Shown here: piece by piece, positions 1-12,760 of the stretch | Layout: each line of letters begins with the position of its first letter | Numbering within the stretch: the first letter of the stretch is position 1 | Origin: Megaleporinus macrocephalus | Taxonomy: Eukaryota; Chordata; Actinopteri; Characiformes; Anostomidae | NCBI GenBank assembly: GCA_021613375.1 | Contig: CM038710.1 | Location: 31,361,136-31,425,135, forward strand | Length of the DNA: 64,000 bases | Reading direction: 5' to 3' | Notes under the pieces: model-generated | Told to the model about the DNA's origin: nothing | Seen by the model: the letters and a program-made list of their open reading frames with translations, nothing else | The model's database searches: none | Position numbers and translations under genes: made by a program

Positions 1-296
1 AGAGAGAGAGAAAGAGAGAAAGAAATAGAGAGAGAGAGAAAGAAAGAGAGAGAGAAGGAAAAAAGACAGAGAAAGAAAAAAGACAAAAACAGAGGCAGAG
101 AGAGAAAAAGAAAGGGAGAGAGAAAGAGAGAGAGAGAAAGAAAGAAAGAGAGAGAGAGAAGGAAAAAAGACAGAGAGAAAGAAAAAAAGACAAAAACAGA
201 GGCAGACAGAGAGAAAGAAAAAAGACAGAGAGGGAGAGAGACAGAGACAAAGAGAAAGAAAAAAGAGAGAGGCAGACAGAGAGAAAGAAAAAATAC

Positions 297-349
<53 letters not shown>

Positions 350-632
350 GACCGCAAGAGACAGAGAGACAGAGGCCGCGAGAGGCAGAGAGAGAGAGAG
401 ACAGTGACAGAAAGAAAAAGGACAGAGACAGAGACAAGAGAGAAAGAAAAAAGAGACAGAAAGAGACACAGAGACAGACAGACAGAAAAAGGACAGAGAC
501 AGGGAGAGACAGAGAGAAAGAAAAAAGAGACAGAGAGAGACACTCAGGGAGACAGAGAGAGACAGAAAGAAAGAAAAGAGACAGACAGAGAAAAAATACA
601 GGGAGAGAGAGAGAAAGAGGAGATCTATTAAT
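1..632. repeat. Purine-rich GA low-complexity tract
   Basis: About 630 bases of almost pure A/G on the plus strand, built of GAGA, GAAA and GACA words with occasional CAGA units. A run of perfect GA dinucleotides lies near 307-340. It continues past the left edge of the window. Open frames through it are only Arg/Glu/Lys-rich readings of the repeat. Such polypurine tracts can form triplex DNA, but nothing here shows a function. Confidence 0.95.
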
Positions 633-1001
633 TGTTGCTTTTTTAATCTTTGTGTTCTACTCAGGTGTTAAAGCTGCTGTTAAAAAGAGGATCCTTTGCT
701 TTAGTCCTGCTGGAGTCGAGCAACAGCTGAGAGCAGCTGATCAGAATAATTGAATGGGAGGTTTGAACCTCAATTTAATTCCAGTAAGAGATCTTTACAG
801 GAAATCAGGACCAGCCCTGCGCCAGGAGGACGAAGACAGACTTCAGAGCAGGAGCATGTCTGGAAGGAAGCCGGCAGTGAACAAACACAGAACACAGCTT
901 GACTCTGCTGCAGTTTTGCCAAGGGCGGATGGGGGGACTTTATTCTGGGCTGGTGATGCTCAGAGTGAGCTAGCACGTACGCGTCAGTGTTTTGTAAAGA
1001 T

Positions 1002-1040
<39 letters not shown>

Positions 1041-1901
1041 TTAGAGGGAGCGAAAGAGAATGTGAATGTGTGTGTCTTTGTACAGACGGTCTAGGAGACT
1101 ATATTATTCTCAGTCCAGTAAGCAGTCGGTGCTAGCCCCTGCAGCTACGGTGGCTGAAGGAAATCACTTTAGCAGCAGACTGGTGCTTCAGTCGAGTGGA
1201 AAAACAGCTCTCCCACGGCCATCTGCGGCGATTTAACTATCATTTAACTCGAGTGTACCCACACAGAATAACTGACACTCACGAGCTTAGTACATTACGT
1301 CACTCGGTCAACATGAGCCTCATTACCAAGACCTGTCACTGCTCCACCCAGCAATACACCTGCTTGCACATTCCTGACTCATAATGATTATCGTTCATGC
1401 TGACCCAAGACCGGCTTGCTCTCCACAACCGGAACCTTCCTCGTCAGAAAAACAACACTGAAACTGGTCTGAGGTCAGATAAAAGTTAAACGGCAGTAGT
1501 ATTACAAGTCTTAATGCCTCAGGACCAAAATGAGGTCAAAGAGTTTCCTGGTTCAGGTGTGGCAAAGCTCGGAGAAAACAATTGGAGAAGCCTACATTTC
1601 ACAGGGCCACGCGATCCTGCCATTCACTGTTTTAAATAAATCAGATTTATAGTATAAAAACTTTTAAGTGTTTACAAAACCAGCACATAATGTAGACGTC
1701 TTATAAATACTTGCATTGGTTTAGAACCTTTGTATTATATGAGGGTTCTTTAAAAGACAGAAAGCTCAGACTGACACCTGACAGTTGTATATGATCACTT
1801 TCAGTCTATTGCATTGAAAACGCCTGACAAAGCGATACGATGATGAAGGCATCAAAGCAAGTCTCATCAGACACACAGCTCCACATTAACACCAGTCTAG
1901 T

Positions 1902-1905
<4 letters not shown>
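633..1905. other. Non-coding stretch, no gene seen
   Basis: Moderately AT-rich sequence without a recognisable exon. The only structured piece is a perfect GA dinucleotide run at about 1,001-1,036. Position and strand fit the first intron of the F-BAR gene whose first coding exon is at 33.7 kb, or sequence downstream of it. Confidence 0.5.

Positions 1906-1934
<29 letters not shown>
1906..1934. repeat. (TA)n microsatellite
   Basis: A short TA dinucleotide run, about 14 units with one slip near its end. Confidence 0.9.
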
Positions 1935-1940
<6 letters not shown>

Positions 1941-1969
1941 TGATTTTGAGTTTTCTCATTTGAACACAC

Positions 1970-2135
1970 CAATGGTTGTTTACATTCTATGAAAATTTAA
2001 TGTTGAATGGACCAATACAAGTGCTCCAACACAAGTATTCTGGTTACCTTGACAAAGTATGATTACATTTTCTCCTATAAAGTTGCAATTTTGGAAATAT
2101 ACTTGTTTTTCATTGGACAAGTTGGACGTTATAAC
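1970..2135. mobile_element. Decayed copy of the 36.4/48.0/62.4-kb MITE
   Basis: The phrases TGAATGGACCAATA, GTGCTCCAA, TCTCCTATAAAGTTGC and ATTTTGGAAATA appear in the same order as in the element at 36.38-36.63 kb. The left terminal repeat is lost and the right one is degraded. I see homology but no intact ends or target duplication. Confidence 0.6.
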
Positions 2136-2539
2136 ATAGCCATCATTTCAATTATATTAGTACTTCAGTCATCCACTGATTATATTGATGATTAATAAAG
2201 CAATAGGAGTTTCAAAAACTATAACCATTACAGTAACCTGTCAGGCACAGGAACAAGAACCCCCTAAAAACATGCAACAAACAAAAAACATGCACACAAA
2301 TGGTTATATCCACCAGAAAAACAAGGAGGAGAATTTTAAATACGCATCATCACGCAAACAGCCATCTAATCATAATAAATATAATAAATCCTGCTCAGTA
2401 TCTTACAAAACGATGCACTTACAAACATAGGTGGGACACACCAAGCTGTCTAGGTTTGACTGCAATTTCCACAAAAGAGGGTCATACTGACAAAACAGCT
2501 GTTTCAGCTGGCAAGGCTTTTAAAAAGTGATGCAATGCC
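2136..2539. other. Non-coding stretch, nothing recognised
   Basis: AT-rich DNA with two overlapping short open frames that have no family resemblance or splice context. Confidence 0.4.
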
Positions 2540-3385
2540 TAGCTTCTCATGGAAGTGGAAAAAATGTCACTGTGTTTTAAAAGGGTCAAACTATTGGCCT
2601 GCATCAAGCAAAGAAAACAACTACGGAGAAGCTGAAATGAGTGGAACTGGGTTAAGGACTGTCTAACGCATTAAAACCTGGAAGAATAGTGGATTCTTCA
2701 CAGGACTGGGACTAAGCAGCTGTACGGCCTTAAGAAAACCACTTGTTAGTGAGGCTAATGAGAAAAATAAGTATTTAATATGCTCTGCAGTACGAAGGTT
2801 GGATTCTGGAGCTATGGATAAAGGACATGTGGTTTGATTAGTCCAGATTTACCGTATTCCAGAGTGTTGGGAAGAAGGAAAGTGCATGAAATGACAAACC
2901 CATCATGCATAGTTCTCACTGTACAAGCATCTGGAGGCAGTGTTACGATCTGGAGTTGCTTCAATTAGTCAGGTCGAGGCTCAGTATCATAGGGTGGCAA
3001 CAAAATCATGTCAGTTGACCACCTGCTGAACAAACAGGTTTCCCATTACTGCGTTTTGTCTTCTCCGAAGGTACGGGCATACTACATAACAACAATGCCA
3101 AGATTCAGCAGGCTCACATTGTGAACGAGTGATCCAGTTAGCATGAAGGATCATTTTCACACATGAGCTTGCCACCAGAGTCCTGACCTTAGAACCCCAC
3201 TTAAAGTCATCGCTGGAGAAGACTTTACAAAGTTCGACTGTCCCATCGTCAATACAAGATATCAAATGAATGCAGCTCTACATGGAAATTAATACTGTGA
3301 TGTTGCATAAGGTTGTCAAAACAATGCCAAAGTGAATGTGTGCTGTAATAGAAAATAAAGGTAGTACGAAAAAAAAAGATCTACG
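2540..3385 (+). pseudogene. Degenerate Tc1/mariner-type transposase relic
   Basis: A cut-and-paste transposase remnant on the plus strand. Broken frames read, in Tc1 order, an N-terminal helix-turn-helix piece (IGLHQAKKTT), then LRKPLVSEANEK, then a block near 2,810-2,860 that aligns with the WSDESRF catalytic block. Further blocks with the ASGGSVTIW motif (near 2,930-2,960) and the C-terminal HFHT/SPDL region follow. There are many stops and frameshifts. A large piece is missing between the DNA-binding part and the DDE part, near 2,680-2,710. The end near 3,290-3,380 resembles the usual Tc1 C-terminus and tail. It cannot encode an active enzyme. The inverted terminal repeats were not located. 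Confidence 0.8.
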
Positions 3386-4253
3386 AAAAAAAACCTAAAG
3401 TCTGACAAGGACAGTGGACCCAGAGATGAAGTCTCTCTATTGCAGTTCAATGCAAAGTTCAAATAAAGAAACGAGTTAAAACATTGTAAAACTGCTGAAC
3501 TGATGGTGAAAGACTTTATCCAACAGGAAGTTGCAGCAGGCAAGCTCACCCAGCAGAGAGGATCCTCTGTGGCTATAAGAATCCGTGGGTCAGAGGCTCA
3601 CAGTCTCTAAAATCTGAGGCCTCTTACCGCCAAAAGAAAATCAGAACCACATTCTATTTAACTGATGTACAACTGCTTCGACACTCTTTCAGGCTCATAA
3701 AATATGAGATAACCACAGTTTTATGAAAACTCTTTGAAAAGCTATATTTGTTTTAGTAAACCAACAAACTGACCAGCCTGTATGGTAAAGCATACCATGT
3801 CTTCTATATTACAGGACAGGAATAGAATACACACACACACAGATGGCCTTAGTTACTAAATATGCACTGACAAAACCACACTTCACACAGCTCCGAGGAG
3901 AATTCCAGTCTGTTTTTGGTCCTACAGTGTCATGAAACAAAAGAAAAGAATTCCAAGTCTGCCATACTGTTTCCGGTCCTCTGGCTGGCACTATTTCCTG
4001 AGGGCTACCGTCGACGCCAGGGGCAGATGGGCACGCTCAGTGTGTCTACAGCGCCACGTCTTACGTCACCTTTCCCTCCAAAAGCCTTGCATTCATGAAT
4101 AATTAATGTCATGAGCTCATGCAATGCCCGCCTTCTTTTGATGACTGGCATCTGTGGTTGCTAGGTGATAGGTTTGGCAATGTTGGCAGTCATTGGATCC
4201 CAGCTTAGAGACACCTGATAGGGATCTGAGTGTTGACTCCATTGTGGAGCGCC
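3386..4253. other. Non-coding stretch, nothing recognised
   Basis: No exon, structural RNA or clear repeat seen. Contains a short CA run near 3,830. Confidence 0.4.
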
Positions 4254-4296
4254 ATGGACCCCCTGCTGTGTCAACTCTGCTGCACAAAAGAAAGAG
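4254..4296 (+). other. Candidate first-exon-like ATG plus splice donor
   Basis: On the plus strand GCGCCATGG gives a strong Kozak start. A 14-codon open frame, MDPLLCQLCCTKER, runs into the consensus donor GAG|GTAAGC in phase 1. The local context is CpG-containing. I recognise no protein family and find no partner exon downstream. It is antisense to the F-BAR transcript. It may be a chance match or an exon of an unannotated or non-coding transcript. Confidence 0.2.
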
Positions 4297-5519
4297 GTAA
4301 GCGCGGCATCACTTTTCAGCGGCTAGGATGTCCATGAAATGTGGATTTGGAGGGCAATGGAAAGGAGGGGTTTCCTCTGTTCATAGGCTTCCCAAGAATT
4401 TCAGTTCAATCCACAAGCTTTCCGACCTCTGCTGAGGACGGTGTCTCTGACGTGGGGCAGCTTCCAACTTTATTAGCTTGCCATTTTTCCAGACGTCCTC
4501 GACCCCCCCCCCCACACACACACAGTCTCTTGCGCTGTTTGTTTGTGTTGAACTCTGGTAGGACCATTCCTGTGGCTTGTATACGAAATCTCAATTTCCA
4601 TTTACAAGGCTCATTTACAGGCCTGAGCGGCTGCAGTCAGTAAGGTGAGTGTGAGGCATGCTGTGTAACCCTACAAGCTACAATAAACATCATGACATTA
4701 TTGTTTACAATACAGCCTCATTCAGATTCAACAACAAACGTACACAGGAAATGGGCCAAATCACTCATCATAACAATTTGTTCAATATGTAAACCAGATC
4801 ATGTGAAAACTGGATAGAGAACAAGGAAAGCTGATGTGCTCAGCGATTAAAAAAAAAAAAAGATTTTTATAAATATTAGTAACCAAAAAGATGCTCCGCT
4901 ATATGATACCAAGTTGCACAATAATAGGATGGACGATCTGCTTACCTAAAGAATCTTTTAGTGAAGTATTTTAAAGAAGAGGATGATTAGCCAACAAACA
5001 CTATTGGAAAGTAAATTATAACAGTCTTTTATCAGTAACTTTTAATAAACAATTAAAGAATTGCTGTTATTTTATTAGTTGCGTCATGACTGTGCAACAT
5101 GTAATTTCTCTAAACAGTGGTATTCAAGGCCACTTATTTTAACAGGACAAAAACACAACTACACATTGTAGCATATCAACAGCAATGAGGTAGGAAAAGA
5201 AAAAGTGTGATGTACAGTGGTGTGAGGTAATCACACATGGCTGTGCACAACTACAGAGAAGGATGTGGTGGATGGCAAAAGCTACTACGGTACACTGAGC
5301 CACAACTAGTCTCCGTCATGACATTAAAGTTAGCTTTAACTTGGGCTAGTGGTACATGTAACTTTGTAATAAAATTAATTAATTAAAAAAAAACGTACAG
5401 CAGCGCATGTAAAAAAAAATTTAATTTTTTTTTTAATGTTTAGTTTTGGTTAACTATGATCATATAATTCTCAGCCCCTAGTTTCCCACATGGGGTTTAC
5501 TCTAGTTTCAGATATCCCA
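4297..5519. other. Non-coding AT-rich stretch
   Basis: Includes a C-run with CA dinucleotides at about 4,503-4,524 and poly-A/T runs near 4,850 and 5,400. No gene or clear transposon seen. Confidence 0.4.
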
Positions 5520-5855
5520 TTATACTAATGTAGTTAAAGAATGTAGTTGAAAATATTGAAATATTGAATATCACAGTATTGACACACAGATTCCTGTCAG
5601 ACAGTGAATCATTGTATGCTGTGTTTAAACCTCTAACCACAAGATGGTAATCCATTTTCAGTTCCACTCCAACACTAACAAGCCGCACAAGGGCGCAGTG
5701 CTATCGTAAGTATTGGCAAACCTGTTCATATAGTGGTGTGTTTTAATAGTAGGATTAGAAAATTCACAATATATCACTTTGCTTGCAATATACAGCGATT
5801 TACTGAATCGTGACCGCTGCATCAAAATATGTATTGTATTCCTTCCTGGAATGTG
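5520..5855 (+). mobile_element. Interspersed repeat, family B (hAT-like MITE)
   Basis: Shares long ordered blocks with copies at 19.6, 23.3 and 31.5 kb: AATATTGAATATC, CACAAGGGCGCA, AACCTGTTCATATAG, TGGTGTGTTTTAATAGTAG, and TGAATCGTGACCGCTGCAT near the right end. There is no coding capacity. Ends here are eroded. The copy at 19.6 kb shows an 8-base target duplication, which suggests the hAT superfamily. Confidence 0.75.
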
Positions 5856-7147
5856 GCTCAGCAAATCGGAATTCACAATCAATTTGTATTGATGTGTCCG
5901 CTCCTTGATTTGATGTTAGCTGCTTACTAATTGACTAATGACTACATCTGGTTATTGATTAAAAAAAAAACTGCATCTCTATTAAACGAACACTTAGAGG
6001 AGTTCCCCACAAGTTCAGTACATCCAAGCTAATAAACATGTAGGAACCATAATTTCCAAGAGCAAAGCAAAGCTTGATGCTAAACAACCAAACCAAACAT
6101 ACTAAATAGCCACAGGCACAAGAACTGAAACAAATAAAGACTGTTAAAAGTATACAAACATGCTTAAAATATTACTAATAACAAAACAACAGCCTGCGAA
6201 ATCTGGGTGACCCGTCGGACAATGGACCTATCAGGGAAGGCATCTTGTCAGAAGAAAACATCCTTAGGTAGAATAATGACAGGAAGCTGGGTCAAAATAG
6301 GGAGCAGGAGCATAAAAGCCTCACTGGACTCCACCAGCATGACTGAAGTCAAAGGACAAGGCCATAAACACAGAGCTACATGTGCTTCTCTAGTCACGAC
6401 AGTGTATTTCTCCGCAGAAGCAGGGCCTGGGGGAATGTAGGTAAATGCAAATCGCGCTTCGACATTGCTTTGATATCAGGGCTTCATTTGCATAGACATG
6501 GAGGAGCAGTAATCACGGTCAGAGCTGAAGTAGGGCTGAATTAGGACATGCAGAGATACAGACGGAGACGTGCTGCAGACGCACGTCGTCTGGCGTGCCC
6601 AGGAGTGGACGTGGTCGGAAATGTCGCGCTGTCAGAACGGCTACAATCAACTGTATAGAAGCCCCAGGCCCGGCAAAGCTAACCTCAGTCCTGCCAACAC
6701 CTCCTTGGATCACAAGCATTTGGTGGGGGGCAAGCACATCTACTCTCAGCTTTCATTTCATGCATGAAACATTCAAATTTAAAGGGGAAACCACATGTCA
6801 TGGACTTGCGAAAGAAGCAGGCTGAAGATCAATCGCTAAACATGAAGAAGGACCAATTAGTGTCCATGAACTTCACAGTGGCCTGCTTTTCCTCAGATTT
6901 CAGTTGCGATCATATTTATCGTAAGTTACGAATTAGTAATTCAACGTAAATTAAAGCTGCCTTACGCTGCCTCGGCACATTCAGGGGGTTTCTTCTATTT
7001 TAGTGTTGCTACAGAGGAAATTCCCAGGTGAGGCTCGGGGGAGGGGTGGTTATGAGCTTTTGGCTCTGATGTTTCAACCACATCCTCCCTGCTACCTGCT
7101 GGCTAAATCCCTCTCTCCCTCTTCTCATCCTTCCATATTCCACTAGC
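5856..7147. other. Non-coding stretch, nothing recognised
   Basis: Unique-looking sequence with several overlapping short frames around 6.5-6.8 kb on both strands, none with recognisable motifs. Confidence 0.4.
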
Positions 7148-7285
7148 ACCATACACAGGCTTCAGGTTTCACATGCAGCTCATTGGACGTAGGTCTGCAA
7201 CTAGTACTATTCTGATAACAGATTAAATCAGTGATCACATCACTTAATTTATTAAACTTCTCAAATCACAAATGCATGTTTATTA
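7148..7285 (+). repeat. Direct repeat, copy 1
   Basis: Matches 8,184-8,325 in the same orientation, including AGGCTTCAGGTTTCACATG and CATCACTTAATTTATT-like text. About 80 per cent identity by eye. The repeats flank the TA-rich microsatellite and unique DNA between 7.3 and 8.2 kb. Confidence 0.7.
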
Positions 7286-7379
7286 TTCAAATTCTAGTTT
7301 GGGTCACTAAATTAGCACAGCGATTCTTACATAGCACCTATCCAACAGCAGCCCTCTTCCTACTGGGGTCGAATCTCAA

Positions 7380-7654
<275 letters not shown>

Positions 7655-7657
<3 letters not shown>

Positions 7658-8183
7658 TTGGTGCTAGTTCCTGTAGAAGCTAGAATTTCAAAATTTACAT
7701 AGCATTTAGGGAAACAGGAGCCATTCAAGATTGAACCTGGGTTTGATGTTAATTTCATATTGAAACACAACATCTGACATTTAAAACATGTAAGACATTC
7801 AAGCGACATTCTTCAGACTTAATTATATTGTAAGTACTTCAATTAAGGCCTGTGATATTACTGATGGAGTTATTTAGCATGTTAGCTCATCAGTACGCTT
7901 GGTGGTCAATGCAAGCAGCATTAGAGTCATGAGACTATTCAAGCAAGAGAATTTTTTTATGTGGCGCAGTCACAGTTCAGTTGCTGTGAGAGGCGGTCAT
8001 GGGTGTGCTTATAAGCTTAGAAAGCAGTTTGACCAATCAAATCTAAGGATCCGAACAACCAGTTTAATGGCAACTAGTTTACAATGTCTTATAATGCGGC
8101 TCACTAAATCGGACTTCACAACAAGAGCCATCTGTTTCACTGTTTATATTTTAATGGGTCCTGTCCTCGATTTTGTGTTATGT
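7655..8183. other. Unique DNA between the direct repeats
   Basis: No gene recognised. Bounded by the TA microsatellite and the second direct-repeat copy. Confidence 0.4.
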
Positions 8184-8325
8184 CACCACACATAGGCTTC
8201 AGGTTTCACATGACATCTCATTTGATGTAGATCTACAAAGAAGAACTACTTTGATAACAGAATAAATCTGTTGCGTATCACATCACTTCATTGATTACAT
8301 TTCTCAAATCACTAATGTGTATTGC
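8184..8325 (+). repeat. Direct repeat, copy 2
   Basis: Second copy of the 7,148-7,285 segment: AGGCTTCAGGTTTCACATG, TGATAACAGAATAAATC and TTCTCAAATCAC in the same order. Either a local duplication or two copies of one unnamed interspersed repeat. Confidence 0.7.
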
Positions 8326-10168
8326 AGCAATGCAACTTGTATTATTAGCAGCTGGCACCAAGCACACAAGACTCATGCTACCTAAATGTAAATGTTCTTG
8401 GCTGGTTAGACATTCGTCCATGTGAGGAGTTATCTTTTACTGTACGCAGGTTTTTTCTGCAAAGCACCTCTGAAGGGAACCATTTTCACACTTGATTTAT
8501 AACTAAGAGACCTCGAAACACAATCTAAATTTAATCTAAAAAAAAAAAAAATCAACAGGCCTGTTTCTTATAAAACTGAAATTTACTCAAAATAACCGTT
8601 ACCATGGAATTCCAGGGTAGAAGCTCACTAGAACCAATCTCTTTATCTATTTCGTTTTCCACAGTGAGCCTTGCTAACAGTTCTGAGTGGTTTAGTAAAT
8701 GGCAGACCCAGAACAAACGCCATCCTTCGTTGTTTACAGGTGGTCATGCACCACATTCATGCTAAGTTCAGCTTTCCTAGAGGACCTGTAGAGGGATCCT
8801 ACACTTCAGAAGACTTCTGTCAGGCACCACTTTCCACAGATACAGCCTCAATCATCTCTGAAATGTGTTTCCTCTTTCAGTGAAGTGATGCATCAACAAT
8901 GTAAGTAAACAGCTGGTTGTTAAAAGAACTGAAAAACCTTTAACATCATAATGCAGCATAAATCTATTACACTACTACAAACCGTGGAGAGCTGCTCTAG
9001 AAACACTGTAGCTGGATATGTGGCCAGAACGCTGACTGGCCAGAAACAGACAGCAGCAGTGGCAGTAACATGAGGCTCTCAATGGGGAGAAGCCTACAGG
9101 GAGGATCGCATAAGCAGAGGATTTAGCAGAGAAACTGGGGGGACGCTGGTGGGAGGGGGGGCTGTCAAGGACGGAAAGAAATAAGGAAAGCAAATCTTCC
9201 AATAATATGGACGGTATTCGCTTTAGTCGTGAGAGAAAAGACTTGAACAGAAACCAAAACAGGACGGAACGCTGGTTTCAGAACTAACCGTCCAAAATTA
9301 ATTGATTCATTTCCTTACCTGACCAGTTACCAAGCCAGGAAACACATACTGAGCAGCTTTACCAGAAACATGGCTGCAAAGTATTAAAAGTATTAAATGT
9401 ACCCCAAAAGAATCTGTTCGTTTTGTTCTACTGGACCATAAAACAAGCATTTTCCATCATGGAGATCATTTAGAGGCTGAAAGTATCTAATTTCTTTGTC
9501 ACAAAAACTAAGATTTTGAGAAGCAATCCTTCTAACCTGACAACAAGCATTTTCTTATTTCCTTTGCAGTTTTCCCTTTTCATTCCTTTCCCACTCTTAC
9601 TCAAAAACTGCAGTGGGTCACAGTGGAATCTTTACTGTAGGAATGTACTGAATATTTACAATACAATAAAACCATGCGTCCAAGTGACTGCAGTCATCTG
9701 CTCATGCATTGTTTCTTCCGAAGTCAAGAGTATTAATAGGACGTTTGTCCCCTCTTTGCTGCCGTAACAGCCTGTACTCTTTTAGAAAGGCTTTGCAGTA
9801 CATGTTTGAAGATTAAGGATTTGATTGCGTTCTGCCCGCAAGTCAGGTACTGGTGATTGGTTCTGCATCACAAACCCCACCGTGAAATCATCCCAAAGGT
9901 ATTAGAGAGCTCTCCCAACTCTCCAGAGAATGTAGTTCTACTCTACAGCCCACAGCTGAGAGGTTTTATACTAGAATATACCAGGATGGGAACACTGGAT
10001 ATTTCTGGATATCAGCCTATTCTGATACAAACATTTACGACATTGGAACCTGGATTAGCACCATAAATAAAATGTAATCTTTCTTTCTAGAAGGCGCAGA
10101 TGAAAGCATAACATCTTAACAACTGAAATTCTTATGCTTTCTATAGCCAGTACATTTCTATAGAGACG
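8326..10168. other. Non-coding stretch, nothing recognised
   Basis: Intron-like AT-rich DNA with no exon or repeat that I can name. Confidence 0.4.
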
Positions 10169-10420
10169 ATGGATGGATGGATGGATGGATGGATGGATGG
10201 ATGGATGGATGGATGGATGGATGGATGGATGGATGGATGGATGGATGGATGGATGGATGGATGGATGGATGGATGGATGGATGGATGGATGGATGGATGG
10301 ACGGACGGACGGACGGACGGACGGACGGACGGACGGACGGACGGACGGACGGACGGACGGACGGACGGACGGACGGACGGACGGACGGACGGACGGACGG
10401 ACGGACGGACGGATGGATGG
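10169..10420. repeat. (GGAT)n-(GGAC)n compound microsatellite
   Basis: About 33 GGAT units to 10,300, then about 27 perfect GGAC units to about 10,411, then two GGAT units. The change is abrupt with no mixing. Open frames in all readings (DGWM, HPSI, VRPS) come from the repeat only. Confidence 0.97.
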
Positions 10421-10640
10421 ACTCCGCATTTAACCCATCCGTGAATCATATACCCAAAATCACTAGTGAACATACACATTAGGGGCAATGATCACATTTG
10501 CCCGGAACGGTGGGCAGCCCTACAACAGCGCCCAGGAAGGAGTCAGAGGTTAGGTGCCTTGCTCACGGACACCACAGTCGTGTCCATGGAATAGGTCACA
10601 AGGCTGGTTCCCCAACCTCCAGCCCACGACTGCCTGTATA
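10421..10640 (-). mobile_element. Fish tRNA-type SINE relic
   Basis: Carries the phrase TTAGGTGCCTTGCTCACGGACACC with nearby CATTTAACCCATCC, GGTGGGCAGCC and AGCGCCCAGG, a combination seen in widespread teleost SINEs. It directly abuts the tetranucleotide tract, which may have grown from its tail. A related piece at 31,891-32,045 is in the opposite sense. The strand is tentative. Confidence 0.6.
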
Positions 10641-12720
10641 CTTTTTTGACATATGCTGTATTTACAATTACATCCTTGCGGATATAATATTACACAATAA
10701 CAAATAATGAATCTTCTTTATATATAAGGGTAACTGTATCACCAAAAGGTGAAAGAATATCAAGAAGATATACTTTACACTACATGACGACGATACAGGA
10801 TAACGCATGCATATAGTGTAAAGAGAAGACAGTGTCCTCTAAGTATGGCCTGACTGGGAGGACCCCAGGAGAGGTCGCTGGAGGAACACTCGCCCTGTGG
10901 TCCCTCAATCAAAAAGTAACATTAGGCCTTGGTGGGGTGAGATCAAGAAGTAGTAGTTCACTGCCTGAAGCGCAGTACAGACCCACAGCAGTTCATAGAA
11001 GTCACATGCATGTCATTTCTAGCTCATAACTGCTACAACAATCTGTCCTTGGGCTAAAAACTGCACAGTATAGGCCATCGTCAATTACTGAAACCACAAA
11101 ACATCACAAAAACACTGCTTCTGAGATTCTGTGAGACGGTGACAATCAAGGGCTGTCAAACAAACTGAGAACCAGACAACATGAGATGGTACAAGTGGTT
11201 TTCTTAATTTCCTTTGCTATCCGACAACAATGTCCCGTGAGTGAATTGAACAGGTCAGCGACTGGCAGAAAAGAGGATTTATTCATTTTCTGAAGCCAAA
11301 TTTCAAAATTAGAACATCATTTCCGCTATTCCATTATTACCATTATTCTTCATCTGTTAATAAAGAAAAGATTTAAACACCCTGGTATAACAAGTGTGCC
11401 GCGTCTGACTCATTTCTGGTCATAGAGCATGTTTAGAAACCAAAAGCTACCACTGAGGCCACAGCCCGAGTACCACAAGGGTTGTGCACAATGGCTTTTT
11501 ATGACAACAAGTGACCTAAATGGCTCATATCCCCTCACATGCACTCCAAGAACAAAACACAAAAGTGCAGAAGGCGTACAAACTCATAGGTCATTGAGTC
11601 AGAGGCAGCAAATCGTTCTTTTAATAATCATAATGCTGCAGTTCCTCTGTCTGAATAAGGACTTTATTGAAAGGGTCCAAGGGCAAGAACATGTGGCCAA
11701 CAGCATCTTGCACAAACCACACAGTACTCAGTAGCTTCCAGCACAACTGACCATTTTATAGACCACCACTGACATTTTTCACATCTGTGGTAATGTCTGA
11801 AGCCCCCCAATCTCGGAAAAGTGCTTAAATAATTTGATCAAATGTTCACTTAAAGTAATTATACTTGGTATGTATGTAAGGCATACCATGTAACAGGAAG
11901 CTTGACAAAAAAAAATGGAAAACGGAGAAAAGGGAGCCATGAGGTCTCTTGGTCATTCATAAATCAAATTTACTTGGTAAAACTGAATTATCAAGGCTAA
12001 TTAAATGTTACAGCGGCTGTTCAGGCCACAGAACGGCCTTGAGCTTCTATGGAATATGGCAAAAGGACAGTTTGGCTACTTCACCATTATAGTGACATCT
12101 GTAATTACTACATGGCAAAGTCAGAAGGCTGCAGACAGAAAAAGGAATATTGTCAGGCTATGTTTTTCAGCTCTAAAAACGGTCCTGCTGGCAGCCCTCG
12201 TGGTCATTAGCAGCAGGGCAGCCAAGAGCAGAGAGCTGCTGACCCTTGCACCATCTGTCCTGGAGATGGTGAGGTCATGACTGTTCCGGAGCCAGAGAAT
12301 GACATCCGACTGAGAGGAGCTTCAGTTCATCTCCCTGAGGACTGCAAGGAAAGAGGAGTCGTGGAGGAGTGGCATAGCATTTAGACAAACACACTCACAT
12401 ACACCTACAATTGGTTGCATCGGCTGAATTTGTTTATTTGGTCAGTTAACAGTTAATTGCTTACATCCCTACAAAGTTGAACTGTCGAATAATTGTCTGC
12501 AAAGTGGCTCAGAAATCCTGACTTCAGAACCAGAACTATCAGTTTTTAAGACACATATTTTGACAAATGGCATCTCTGATGTAAGCCCTGCCTAATGCCC
12601 GACTAATGAATATCAGCTATTGGTCACCCCTTCTTCAAAGACAAGTTCAATAATTTATCTCATTAGCCTAAGGCGCTTTTGCAGTCTGTAAAGTGTAGAG
12701 CATGACTTACACATATGCCT

Positions 12721-12721
<1 letters not shown>
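10641..12721. other. Non-coding stretch, nothing recognised
   Basis: Intron-like DNA. Open frames at 11.4-11.7 and 12.0-12.3 kb lack family motifs and splice context. Confidence 0.4.

Positions 12722-12757
<36 letters not shown>
12722..12757. repeat. (CA)n microsatellite
   Basis: About 18 CA units. Confidence 0.95.

Positions 12758-12760
<3 letters not shown>

Noticed and set aside
2540..3385. Functional Tc1 transposase gene
   Set aside because: Multiple stops, frameshifts and an internal deletion between the DNA-binding and catalytic parts.
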